64,000 nt of DNA from Luteolibacter sp. SL250 (lineage in GTDB: Bacteria; Verrucomicrobiota; Verrucomicrobiia; Verrucomicrobiales; Akkermansiaceae): the NCBI RefSeq assembly GCF_026625605.1, contig NZ_CP113054.1:2170001-2234000 (forward strand), in the 5' to 3' direction. A model generated the notes under the pieces. That model made no database searches. It saw only the letters and a program-made list of their open reading frames with translations, and was not told the DNA's origin. Of the stretch, positions 8,274 to 17,086 are shown piece after piece. Made by a program: the position numbers and the translations under genes. The first letter of the stretch is position 1; each line of letters begins with the position of its first letter.

Positions 8274-9443
8274 ATGATCCATCCTACCTACCCGTGCGCC
8301 TGCTTCGCCACAGCGGCCCTTGTCTGTTCCTCCATCACGGCCTCCGCCCAGGAGCCGGCCATCTCCTCGGTGAAACGCATCGGCAATGACGTGGAGCTGA
8401 AATTCACCGGCACCGCCGGAGTGGAGTATATCCTCCAGAAGTCGGAGACCCTGGAGCAGCGTTCGTGGCTCCCCACCGGTGTCACCGTCACCGGCACTGG
8501 CGCGGAGCAGACCGTCCTGGTCCCCGGTGCGGGCACTCCAGGGAGGAACTTCCTGCGCTTCTCCTACACGTTCGATCCCGTCCCGTCCGGCTATGTCCGG
8601 ATCCCTTCCGGCTCCTTCATCATGGGAGACCAGAATGTCCCCTATGAGGGCCTCCTCAAGGAACGTCCTCCCATCACCACCCAGACGGGCGCGTTTCACC
8701 TGAAGGCGACCGAGGTCACCAAGGCCGAGTGGGATTCCACCTTCACCTGGGCGGTCGCCAATGAATACACCTTCAGCAACTCGGCCGGAGCGGGGAAGGG
8801 ACCTGACCACCCGGTGACGAATGTGAACTGGTATGACGTCATCAAGTGGTGCAATGCCAAGAGCGAGCAGGAGGGCCGCCAGCCGTGCTATACGCTCCGT
8901 GGAAGCGATGGCCGCCACACCGTGTATCGCACCGGCTCACCGACCCGCATCATATGGGAATTCGGTGCCAACGGCTACCGCCTGCCTTGCGAGGCGGAGT
9001 GGGAGAAGGCGGCACGTGGTGGCGTCGTCGGCAGACGTTTCCCCTCAGGCACCACCATCGATCACAGCGTCGCCAACTTTTTCGCCTCCCGCAGTAACTA
9101 CGCATACGATACCACCGGCATCGATGGCATGCACCCCACCTACGTCACCGGCGCCATTCCCTACACCGCTCCTGTCGCCAGTTTTCCGCCGAATCCCTAC
9201 GGGCTTTATGACATGGACGCGAACGTCCGTGAATACTGCTGGGACACTTCCACCAGTGACTGGTCCGAGGGCTACGTGGTGAAGGCGGAGAGCTCGTCTT
9301 CCCTGTTTCCCCGTGCCGTGAGGGGGGGTGACTGGAGCAGCAGCGCTTTCCAGTGCCGCAGCTCCTACCGCTCCCAGGAGTTTCCTGATACGGGGAAAAA
9401 GAACTACCTCGGCTTCCGTCTGGTGAAGGGGCCGCTGAATTGA
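8274..9443 (+). CDS. Secreted SUMF1/formylglycine-generating-enzyme-fold protein, probably non-catalytic
   Basis: The 389-residue protein has a signal peptide (CFATAALVCSSITASA), a beta-rich region of about 80 residues and then an FGE-sulfatase domain. Family motifs seen are GYVRIPSGSFIMGD, TEVTKAEWD, HPVTNVNWYDVIKWCNAKS, RLPCEAEWEKAARGG and NPYGLYDMDANVREYCWD. In catalytic FGEs the C-terminal segment carries two active cysteines. Here RGGDWSSSAFQCRSSYR has serine or alanine where the first is expected, leaving one Cys. A structural or binding role is therefore more likely than sulfatase activation. It stands alone between the methyltransferase remnant and aguA. Confidence 0.85.
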   Translation: MIHPTYPCACFATAALVCSSITASAQEPAISSVKRIGNDVELKFTGTAGVEYILQKSETLEQRSWLPTGVTVTGTGAEQTVLVPGAGTPGRNFLRFSYTFDPVPSGYVRIPSGSFIMGDQNVPYEGLLKERPPITTQTGAFHLKATEVTKAEWDSTFTWAVANEYTFSNSAGAGKGPDHPVTNVNWYDVIKWCNAKSEQEGRQPCYTLRGSDGRHTVYRTGSPTRIIWEFGANGYRLPCEAEWEKAARGGVVGRRFPSGTTIDHSVANFFASRSNYAYDTTGIDGMHPTYVTGAIPYTAPVASFPPNPYGLYDMDANVREYCWDTSTSDWSEGYVVKAESSSSLFPRAVRGGDWSSSAFQCRSSYRSQEFPDTGKKNYLGFRLVKGPLN

Positions 9444-9473
9444 TAGCCCGGACGGGTGCCGAGGAACTTCACC

Positions 9474-10520
9474 TCAAGCCGGCTGCTGCTGGGAGATGCA
9501 GTGGAGCGTGCCGCCTTCCTCGACCAGATCCAGACAGTCGATGCCTACGACCTCACGGCCGGGGAGCAGCTCGCGGATCATTCCCAGCGCGCGGTCGTCG
9601 TTCCGCCCCTGGCGGAAGGTGGGGACCAGCACGCCGCCGTTCACGATGAGGAAATTCACATACGACGCCGGCAGCACCGGCAGCCGCCAGCCGGGCACCT
9701 CACAGGCCTCCGGCAGCGGGATCTCGATGATCTCGAACGGCCGCTTCTTCGGACTCTGGAAGTCCCGCAGCCGCCCGAGGTTGTTTGCCAGTACCTTCCG
9801 GTTTTCAGTCGTGCCGGACAAGTCGATGCAGGCGAGGATGGTTTCCTCATCCACGAACCGGGCGAGGTCGTCGATGTGGCCGTCCGTGTCGTCGCCCTCA
9901 ATGCCCTGCTTCAGCCACAGGATTTCCGAAACGCCCAGACCATCGCGCAGGCGTTGCTCGATCTCCTCCCGGCCGAGGTGCGGGTTCCGGTTCGGATTGA
10001 GCAGCACCGCCTCCGTGGTGAGGAGCTGGCCCGTGCCGTTGATTTCGATCGCGCCGCCTTCCAGGATCATGTCCTGCTTGAACAAGCGCTTGCCCAGCGC
10101 CGCGGCGACGCGGGAGGGGATGGCGTCGTCCAGATCCCACGGCGGAAATTTTCCACCCCATGCGTTGAATCCCCAGTCGGTGACGGCGGTGTCTCCGGTT
10201 CCGTGGTGTTTCACGAAGATGGGGCCGTGGTCGCGGCACCAGACGTCATTGTGCGGGTGGTCGAAAAGCTCCACGCGCTCCGGCACGGCCTTCGCCCGGT
10301 TACAGGCGGCGGCGATGGCGGCGTGGTCCGCTCCCGGCGCGTTGATCCGGACCGGCTCGAAGCGGGAGATGCCCGCGGCGATTTCCGCGAACTTCGACCA
10401 CATCAGGTCCTTTTTGGCTCCGCCCCAGTGGCGCGGGTCATCCACCGGCCAGGACAGCCAGACGGCTTCCTGGGGTGCCCACTCGGGTGGCATGGCGTAT
10501 CCTGCGGCGGCGGCGTTCAT
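9474..10520 (-). CDS. aguA: Agmatine deiminase
   Basis: Agmatine deiminase converts agmatine to N-carbamoylputrescine in the plant-type route to putrescine. The 348-residue length fits. Guanidino-group-modifying-enzyme motifs are present: AVWLSWPVDDPRHW, NDVWCRDHGPIFV, EGGAIEINGTG, DDTDGHIDDLARFV (catalytic Asp/His) and the C-terminal nucleophile in GGTLHCISQQQPA. N-carbamoylputrescine amidase and arginine decarboxylase are not adjacent. The gene is convergent with the SUMF1-like gene and divergent from the YdeP-type oxidoreductase, with only 83 bp between starts. Confidence 0.95.
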   Translation of the reverse strand: MNAAAAGYAMPPEWAPQEAVWLSWPVDDPRHWGGAKKDLMWSKFAEIAAGISRFEPVRINAPGADHAAIAAACNRAKAVPERVELFDHPHNDVWCRDHGPIFVKHHGTGDTAVTDWGFNAWGGKFPPWDLDDAIPSRVAAALGKRLFKQDMILEGGAIEINGTGQLLTTEAVLLNPNRNPHLGREEIEQRLRDGLGVSEILWLKQGIEGDDTDGHIDDLARFVDEETILACIDLSGTTENRKVLANNLGRLRDFQSPKKRPFEIIEIPLPEACEVPGWRLPVLPASYVNFLIVNGGVLVPTFRQGRNDDRALGMIRELLPGREVVGIDCLDLVEEGGTLHCISQQQPA

Positions 10521-10603
10521 GCAGGGACGATGAATGGATCCATGGCAAAAGAGAAAGCGGATTCCATTTGAAATAATGATCTTCGCGCCGTTGTTTCTTC
10601 TGA

Positions 10604-12862
10604 ATGAGCGATGAGGAACAGCCGGTGCAGGAGAAGCCCAAGAAGTGGGCGGCGGGGCTGCCGGCGGTGACCTCCTCCATAAAATTCATCATGGAGGGGC
10701 CCGGCCTCCTGCGGGGCACGGCGGCCTTGCTCGAAATGAACCAGAAAGGCGGCTTCGACTGCCCAAGCTGCGCTTGGCCGGACCCGGACGGGAACCGGTC
10801 CGTCGCGGAGTTCTGTGAGAACGGGGCGAAGGCACTGGCTTCCGAGGCCACCACAAAGCTGGCCGACCGGAAATTTTTCGCGGAGCACTCCGTCCGGGAC
10901 CTGCAGGAGCAGACGGACCTGTGGCATGACCGGCAGGGACGCATCGCGGAGCCGATGATCCTCCGTCCGGGCAATGACCACTATCAGCCGATCTCCTGGG
11001 AGGATGCGTTCAGGATCATCGCCGCGCACCTGCGGAAGCTCGGCTCTCCGGATGAGGCCGTCTTCTACACCTCCGGGCGGGCCAGCAATGAGGCGGCCTT
11101 CCTCTATCAGCTCTTCGTCCGCAGCTACGGGACGAACAACCTGCCGGATTGCTCGAACATGTGCCATGAGTCGAGCGGCCTCGCCCTGAAGCAATCCATC
11201 GGCGTGGGGAAGGGGACCGTGACCATGGACGACTTCCTGGAGGCGGATGTCATCCTCTGCGCCGGGCAGAATCCGGGGACCAACCACCCGCGCATGCTCA
11301 CCACGCTGGAGGAGGCGGTGAAGCGCGGCGCGGAGATCGTCGCCATCAACCCGCTGCGGGAAACGGGGCTGGTCGCCTTTTCCCATCCGCAGCATGTCGG
11401 TGGACTGCTCGGCCGGTCCACCCCGCTGGCCTCCCGGTTCCTGCGGGTCCGGATCAATGGCGATCTCGCGCTTTTCCGTGGCATCGCAAAGGCGTTGATG
11501 GAGGAAGAAACCTTGTCCCCCGGTGTGCTGGACGCCTCTTTCCTGCGTGACCACACGGAGGGCTTCGGAGCCTACCGCAACGCGGTGGAGGAAACCCGCT
11601 GGGAGGAGATCGTCCGCATGAGCGGGGTGGAGGAAAGCGAGATCCGCTCGCTGGCGGAGCTGCTGGTGAGGAAGTCCCGCAAGGTCATCACCTGCTGGGC
11701 CATGGGCCTCACCCAGCACCGCAACGCGGTGGCCACCATCCGGGAAATCACCAATGTCCACTTGCTGCTGGGGGCCATTGGCAGGCCCGGCGCGGGGCTG
11801 TGTCCGGTGCGCGGCCACAGCAACGTACAGGGCGACCGCACCGTGGGCATCTTCGAGAAGATGCCGGAGTCCTTTCTCGCAGCGCTCGATCGGGAGTGTG
11901 GCATCAGCGCGCCGCGCAAGCATGGCTTCGACACGGTGGCATCCATCCACGCCATGCACGATGGCCGGGCGAAGGTGTTTTTCGCGCTGGGCGGAAATTT
12001 CCTCCAGGCCTCTCCGGACACGGACTACACGGCGGAGGCGCTGCACAACTGCGAGCTGACCTGCCATGTCTCCACAAAGCTGAACCGCAGCCATCTGGTG
12101 ACGGGGGGGACCGCGCTCATCCTGCCGTGCCTGGGCCGCAGCGAGCGGGATGGGATCGACCATTTCGTGACCTGTGAGAACTCGATGGGCGTGGTCCAGA
12201 TGTCGCAGGGCGTGCTTTCCCCCGCGTCGCCCGACCTGCTCAGCGAGGTGGCCATCGTCGCCCGGCTGGCGGAGGCCTACCACCGGGACGGCAGCCCGGT
12301 GCCGTGGCGGTGGCTGGCGGAAGATTACGACCGCATCCGCGATCTCATCGAGCGGGTGGTGCCCGGTTTTGAAAACTACAATGACCGGGTCTCCCATCCC
12401 GGTGGATTCTACCTCCCGAACTCCGCGAAGGAACGCCGGTGGGACACTCCGGAAAAGAAGGCCGTCTTCGCCACGGGCTCCATCGATATCTTCGAACCCG
12501 CGCCGGGCCGTCTGGTCCTCCAGACGCTCCGCAGCCATGACCAGTTCAACACCACGGTCTATGGCCCGGACGACCGCTACCGTGGCATCTCCGATGCGCG
12601 GCGCATCATCCTGGTGAACCCGGAGGACCTGCTGGAAAGGAACATCAAGCCGGGCACCCCCGTGGACATCACCAGCCATTGGGAGGGAGGCACACGCACC
12701 GCCCGGGGATTCGTCGCCCTGCCCTACGAGATGCCCCGCGGCAGCGCCGCCGCCTACTTTCCCGAAGCGAACGTCCTCGTCCCTATCGGAAGCCAGGCGG
12801 AGGGCAGTGGCACCCCGACCAGCAAGTCCGTGGAGATCGATATCCGGTGCAGTGAGGCCTGA
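10604..12862 (+). CDS. FdhF/YdeP-family molybdopterin oxidoreductase
   Basis: The 752-residue protein matches the size and layout of the YdeP branch of formate-dehydrogenase-alpha-like enzymes. It has the YdeP-type N-terminal motif GGFDCPSCAWPDP, then the bis-MGD domains (WEDAFRIIAAHLRKLGSPDE, YTSGRASNEAAFLYQ, GQNPGTNHPRML, RPGAGLCPVRGHSNVQGDRT) and a C-terminal dinucleotide-binding domain with SHDQFNTTVYG. The N-terminal 4Fe-4S cysteine set of classical formate dehydrogenases is absent, as is usual for this branch. The substrate is not established for the family; E. coli YdeP is linked to acid resistance. No accessory subunits flank it. Confidence 0.9.
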   Translation: MSDEEQPVQEKPKKWAAGLPAVTSSIKFIMEGPGLLRGTAALLEMNQKGGFDCPSCAWPDPDGNRSVAEFCENGAKALASEATTKLADRKFFAEHSVRDLQEQTDLWHDRQGRIAEPMILRPGNDHYQPISWEDAFRIIAAHLRKLGSPDEAVFYTSGRASNEAAFLYQLFVRSYGTNNLPDCSNMCHESSGLALKQSIGVGKGTVTMDDFLEADVILCAGQNPGTNHPRMLTTLEEAVKRGAEIVAINPLRETGLVAFSHPQHVGGLLGRSTPLASRFLRVRINGDLALFRGIAKALMEEETLSPGVLDASFLRDHTEGFGAYRNAVEETRWEEIVRMSGVEESEIRSLAELLVRKSRKVITCWAMGLTQHRNAVATIREITNVHLLLGAIGRPGAGLCPVRGHSNVQGDRTVGIFEKMPESFLAALDRECGISAPRKHGFDTVASIHAMHDGRAKVFFALGGNFLQASPDTDYTAEALHNCELTCHVSTKLNRSHLVTGGTALILPCLGRSERDGIDHFVTCENSMGVVQMSQGVLSPASPDLLSEVAIVARLAEAYHRDGSPVPWRWLAEDYDRIRDLIERVVPGFENYNDRVSHPGGFYLPNSAKERRWDTPEKKAVFATGSIDIFEPAPGRLVLQTLRSHDQFNTTVYGPDDRYRGISDARRIILVNPEDLLERNIKPGTPVDITSHWEGGTRTARGFVALPYEMPRGSAAAYFPEANVLVPIGSQAEGSGTPTSKSVEIDIRCSEA

Positions 12863-12897
12863 CACTGCCGCCCGTTTCATGGGACGGCCTGTTTGCC

Positions 12898-14232
12898 TCA
12901 ATCCTTTTCCACGGGCCAGTCGGGTGACTCACTGCGTGCCGTTTTCAGATACGCGTCGATCTTTGCGAGCACGTCCGGATGCTGTGCGGCGACGTCGTTC
13001 TTTTCCGCTACATCATTCCGCTGGTCGTAGAGGAACATTTTGCCGTTGCGGCGGATGCCTTTCCAGCGGCCTTGGTAGAGCGCGGCTTGGCGGAAGCCGC
13101 CTTCGTGGAATTCCCAGTAGAGAAACTCATGCTCCTTCTGTTCCCCCTGGCCTGAAAGGACGGGCAGCAGGCTGATGGAGTCGCGGTCCGGTGGCAGCGT
13201 CGCGCCGGACAGGTCAGCGGCGGTCGCCATGATGTCACCGAAGTAGCCGACGTGTGCTGAGACAGCGGGCTTCACCTTGCCGGGCCACCAAGCGATGAAC
13301 GGCACGCGGATGCCGCCGTCCGTCAGAGCCCGCTTGATGCCGGTGAACGGACCGGACGGATTGAAGCGTGTGATGTCGTGGCCGCTCTCGTTGTGAGGGC
13401 CGTTGTCGCTGGTGAAGATAACCAGCGTGTTCTCCGCGATGCCCAGGTTCCGCAACTGCTCCATCATCCGCCCGACGTAGGAATCCAGCCGCGTGATCAT
13501 GGCGGCGTGGCCTTTGTCCGGGCCGGGCCAGTCCTTGTCCGCATAGATGCCCAGATCCGGCACCTCCGCGCCACCCAGCGGGCCTTTCCCGCGCATCGCG
13601 TTGTGCGCGTGCGGCACCACCATGCTCCAGTAGAGGAAGAACGGCCGGTCCTTGTTGTCCGCGACGAACTTCAGGGATTCCGTCGCGAAATGGTCGTCGG
13701 AGTAGCCTTCGTTCGGCACCTTCTCTTCGTTGCGCCACAGTTCCTTCGGGTAGTGGTTGTGGGCGTGGCTCTGGTTCAGGTAGCCGAAGAACTGGTCGAA
13801 GCCATGCCTGCGCGGCATGCCGACTTCCGCCGCGCCTTCGTCACCCAGTCCCCATTTGCCGATGAGGGCGGTGGTGTAGCCCTGCTGCTTCAGCAGGGAG
13901 GCAACCGTCACATCCCCCGGGCGCAGTGCCTGGGCCAGCGGGTTTTTTTTGCCCGCATTCCCGCGCACGCGGGTGTGGCCCTGGTGTTGGCCGGTCATCA
14001 GCACGCTGCGTGACGGCGCGCAGACGGTGGCACCGGAATAGAAGTGGGTGAACCTCATCCCTTCGGAAGCCATAAGATCCAGGTTGCGGGTCTGGATGAT
14101 CTTCTGCCCGTAACTACCAAGCTCCCCGTAGCCGAGGTCATCCGCAAGGATGAAGATGATGTTGGGTTTTCGCTCCGCCGCCGTGCAAAAGGAAACGAAC
14201 GAGACGAACACCAGCAGTAGTCGGCGGATCAT
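12898..14232 (-). CDS. Secreted sulfatase (type I, Cys-type)
   Basis: The 444-residue enzyme has a signal peptide (MIRRLLLVFVSFVSFCTAA) and the sulfatase core: NIIFILADDLGYGELG supplies the calcium-binding aspartates and CAPSRSVLMTG is the CxPSR site where Cys becomes formylglycine. Further motifs are LIGKWGLGDEG, FFLYWSMVVPHA and VIFTSDNGPHNESG. It hydrolyses a sulfate ester, probably on a polysaccharide, in the periplasm. The frame is open to 14433, but the ATG at 14232 gives the signal peptide. It is divergent from a PEP-CTERM protein, 61 bp apart. The glycan target is unknown. Confidence 0.95.
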   Translation of the reverse strand: MIRRLLLVFVSFVSFCTAAERKPNIIFILADDLGYGELGSYGQKIIQTRNLDLMASEGMRFTHFYSGATVCAPSRSVLMTGQHQGHTRVRGNAGKKNPLAQALRPGDVTVASLLKQQGYTTALIGKWGLGDEGAAEVGMPRRHGFDQFFGYLNQSHAHNHYPKELWRNEEKVPNEGYSDDHFATESLKFVADNKDRPFFLYWSMVVPHAHNAMRGKGPLGGAEVPDLGIYADKDWPGPDKGHAAMITRLDSYVGRMMEQLRNLGIAENTLVIFTSDNGPHNESGHDITRFNPSGPFTGIKRALTDGGIRVPFIAWWPGKVKPAVSAHVGYFGDIMATAADLSGATLPPDRDSISLLPVLSGQGEQKEHEFLYWEFHEGGFRQAALYQGRWKGIRRNGKMFLYDQRNDVAEKNDVAAQHPDVLAKIDAYLKTARSESPDWPVEKD

Positions 14233-14293
14233 GGCTCTGAACTCTGGATCGATGATAAAGTTGACCAAGCAAATTCGTAGGCTCTGTGTTCCC

Positions 14294-15118
14294 ATGGCAT
14301 TTATTCCCAAGACTATTTCACAGCTCATCGCAGTGTTCATCATTTCCGCCGGAGCCGCCAGCGCGGCGACCATCACCATCAACAACCCTGTCAGGGTGGG
14401 GGGCTCGGATGCCATCGATCCGACGGATGCCAAAGAGGTGGGTGATGATAATGCCTCAGGTTCGACCCCTCAGTCGGTCCTCGAAGCCCTTCCCGGATTC
14501 GGTGCGATCCAGTCGTTCGGTGGATTCACCGGGAACAGCACGACAGCGAACGAATATATTTTCGACAATATCGCGGATACGACTCTCCCCGACCTGAGGA
14601 TCATCTATACCGGAGAGATCTCCTCTGGCGTCGTGGCGATCAGCAACACGACTTTCTCGACCTCGCCCAGCAGTTCGATGCGGCTTCCTGGTGCGGGAAC
14701 CGGTCTCTATGGCATGTCGATCCAACTGGGTTCATGGAATGGCACGACCTTGACGACCGGAACCGATCTCGGCGTTTCCGCGTTCGGCTTCACTCTTTCC
14801 GGACGCTTCGGACAGGTGAATTCCGTCACCTTCACCTACTACGACGCCCTGAACAATGTCCTGTCCACGCAGGTCGCGCCGGATACCGGCGTCTCAGACA
14901 ACGCGACGGCCGCGGTTTACAGCGGCTACCAGATTACCTCCGGACAGAATGCGATCTCACGGGTGGAAATTTCCGTGAATCCCATCAGCACGTCCAGCAA
15001 CGGCCTGTTCGGCCTGGACGACATCGGCTTCACCCCCACGGTGCCGGAGCCTTCCGCCCTCGTGCTGGCAGCGGGCGCGCTCCCGCTGTGCTGGCTGCGC
15101 AGGCGGAAGGCCGCCTGA
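14294..15118 (+). CDS. PEP-CTERM sorting-domain protein
   Basis: The 274-residue protein has an N-terminal signal peptide (ISQLIAVFIISAGAASAA) and a Thr/Ser/Gly/Asn-rich beta-sandwich-like body. The C-terminal sorting signal is VPEPSALVLAAGALPLCWL followed by RRRKAA. It should be exported and processed by an exosortase that is not in this window. The start at 14294 is my choice; an in-frame ATG at 14252 would add a basic n-region of 14 residues. It is divergent from a sulfatase and convergent with a secreted FAD oxidoreductase. Function unknown. Confidence 0.85.
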   Translation: MAFIPKTISQLIAVFIISAGAASAATITINNPVRVGGSDAIDPTDAKEVGDDNASGSTPQSVLEALPGFGAIQSFGGFTGNSTTANEYIFDNIADTTLPDLRIIYTGEISSGVVAISNTTFSTSPSSSMRLPGAGTGLYGMSIQLGSWNGTTLTTGTDLGVSAFGFTLSGRFGQVNSVTFTYYDALNNVLSTQVAPDTGVSDNATAAVYSGYQITSGQNAISRVEISVNPISTSSNGLFGLDDIGFTPTVPEPSALVLAAGALPLCWLRRRKAA

Positions 15119-15122
15119 GCGG

Positions 15123-16898
15123 TTATGGATGGATGGCGCGGATGAAGTCGCCCCGCGTGGCGGCGGATGACGCCTGCGCCACATCGATGCCGTTTGATTT
15201 CGCCAGGGAGATCCAGCGCTCCCTCAGCTCCGGGGTGAGCGGCTCATCCACCTTCGCCTCATGGGCGGGTGCGGCTTCGTTGTACTGGCCGTGGATCTTC
15301 TTTCCGCGGAGCGTCTTGCCCCATGGCTCGACCCCGTGGAAGCCGCCCTTCGCCGCCCACCACTGGACCGCCGCGAAATGAGGGGAGTCCAGCGGCAGGT
15401 CGCTGAAGTAAGTGAGGGCGGACTTGTCCGCGATGAGGAGCTTCTGGATCGCCTGCACCGGGACCTTCTGGACGTCCGTGCCGTCCTTCGCGGCGAGCGA
15501 TGCGGCATACCCTGCGGCCTGGCCCAGGGACATCCAGATCGGCTCCAGGCGCAGCGCGCAGAAGCCCACATGGGTGGAGGACACGGCCACCGGGACCAGC
15601 AGGTTGTTGATGGTCTTCGGCAGCAGCACGCCGTAGGGGATCTGGTAGGGCGGGACCGGATTGTAGAACTCCCCGGTGTGCTTGCCGCCGAAGCGCGGCC
15701 CCTCGTGGAAGGTGCCGTGGCAGTTGTTGCCGTAGTCGCCCATGGCGATGGTGTCGGTGAAAAGCGGCGCGCGCGGGTCATTGGCCGGACGCTCGCTGTC
15801 CTTCTGGGAAAAGACATGGACGCCCATCATGCGGCGGGCCTCACGCACGTACAGCTCCGGCGGCAGGTGGCCGTTGTCCGTGAACTCGTCCTTGCAGAAT
15901 CCCCATGACCGCGCCTCGTCGCGGAACTTCGCCGGGACGGAGTCATCGTTCTGGAGGAAATAGATCATGCCCACCTGGTCGCGCAGGTGCTCGGCGAAGA
16001 TGGCCTTCCGTTCCTCGCGCGTGCCTTCCGGCCAGCCGGCGTTCTTGCCGGGGAGGGACAGTCGGATGAAGCCGCCGGAGACATCATTGATGTCGTATTT
16101 GTTGTTCGGCAGGGGAGGGGTCTGCGCCTTGAAGATGCACTCCTTCGGGTAGTCGAACAGCTTCCTGATCTTCCCGGACTCCAGCGCGGGCAGCAGCTCC
16201 ACGAAGTCCTCCCGCCGGTAGCCGGGCGGCTTCGGCGCGGGCACCCGGTTCGCCGGATCCGGCGTCATGATGAGCCGGAAATTGTAGGCCTGGAGCTGCT
16301 TGTCGCCCTGCTCCGGAGCCAAGGACTCGTTGAACTCGGCGCGGCCCTCGCGGCCCACGTGGAAGGCGACGCCCGCCTTCGCCATCAGGTCGCCCTCATA
16401 GGTCGCGTCGATGAAGACCTTCCCGTCATGCGTGGTGGTGTAGTCCCCGGAACTGAAGCTGGCGGAAACGATGCGGCCGTCCTTCACCGTCACCCCGGAA
16501 AGGTGCGAACCTTTGAAAATGGTGATGCCCTTCTGCTCCGCGAGCATCTGCTCCAGCACCAGCAGGTTCACCTTCGGCTCCGCGAAGGTGCCGCGGAAGC
16601 AGTCCTTCACCTGCTGGGAATCCTTGCCGTAGGTCTTGATGTAGTGGGCCTCCACCCGCGACGCGAAGTCCGCGAAGCTGCCGGAAAGGCTCTCGAAGGA
16701 ATGGAAATCCGTGTGCGACAGGCCGCTGGTCACCAGTCCGCCGATCCGGTTCCCCGGCTCCACCACCGTCACCGTGGAGCCAGACTTCGCCGCGGAGATC
16801 GCGGAGGCGATGCCGCCCGGCGTGGCCCCGTAGATGACAACGTCCGCCGCAGGGCTGAGGCAGGTGGAGAACAGCAGGATTGGGATGGTCTGGCGCAT
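15123..16898 (-). CDS. Secreted FAD-dependent oxidoreductase (FAD_oxidored family)
   Basis: The 591-residue protein has a short signal sequence (IPILLFSTCLSPAA), then directly the Rossmann motif DVVIYGATPGGIASAISAAK and VVEPGNRIGGLVTSGL. The later FIDATYEGDLMAKAGV segment is typical of the FAD_oxidored (PF12831) group that is expanded in Planctomycetes and Verrucomicrobia. Further conserved-looking parts are HVGREGRAEFNESLAPEQ and PYGVLLPKTINNLLVPVAVS. It may oxidise sugars or other hydroxylated compounds; this is inference. It ends 5 bp from the convergent PEP-CTERM gene. No electron-acceptor gene adjoins it. Confidence 0.88.
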   Translation of the reverse strand: MRQTIPILLFSTCLSPAADVVIYGATPGGIASAISAAKSGSTVTVVEPGNRIGGLVTSGLSHTDFHSFESLSGSFADFASRVEAHYIKTYGKDSQQVKDCFRGTFAEPKVNLLVLEQMLAEQKGITIFKGSHLSGVTVKDGRIVSASFSSGDYTTTHDGKVFIDATYEGDLMAKAGVAFHVGREGRAEFNESLAPEQGDKQLQAYNFRLIMTPDPANRVPAPKPPGYRREDFVELLPALESGKIRKLFDYPKECIFKAQTPPLPNNKYDINDVSGGFIRLSLPGKNAGWPEGTREERKAIFAEHLRDQVGMIYFLQNDDSVPAKFRDEARSWGFCKDEFTDNGHLPPELYVREARRMMGVHVFSQKDSERPANDPRAPLFTDTIAMGDYGNNCHGTFHEGPRFGGKHTGEFYNPVPPYQIPYGVLLPKTINNLLVPVAVSSTHVGFCALRLEPIWMSLGQAAGYAASLAAKDGTDVQKVPVQAIQKLLIADKSALTYFSDLPLDSPHFAAVQWWAAKGGFHGVEPWGKTLRGKKIHGQYNEAAPAHEAKVDEPLTPELRERWISLAKSNGIDVAQASSAATRGDFIRAIHP

Positions 16899-17086
16899 GG
16901 TCGAACGGGTTTCGCGGGTCTGTTATGGGAGATTGGGCCAGTCCCTATACGCAGGCGAATCCATTCTTATTCCGGATCGTTGAAATGAGTGGGTCCAGTC
17001 CCTGTGTGGGGTGGAGGATTACCACTGATTACACTGATTTACTGATGAAGAAGGATTCGCGGTTCCTTCCATCAGAGGCGTGGTGC

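Noticed and set aside
8274-9443. Active formylglycine-generating enzyme for the sulfatase at 12.9 kb
   Set aside because: Only one of two expected active-site cysteines is present, and the gene is not linked to the sulfatase.
10517-12901. Minus-strand ORF of 794 codons opposite the YdeP-like gene
   Set aside because: It is a frame-shadow of the oxidoreductase: it lacks any family motif, is full of Arg/His/Gly/Gln low-complexity text, and the plus frame has clear molybdopterin motifs.
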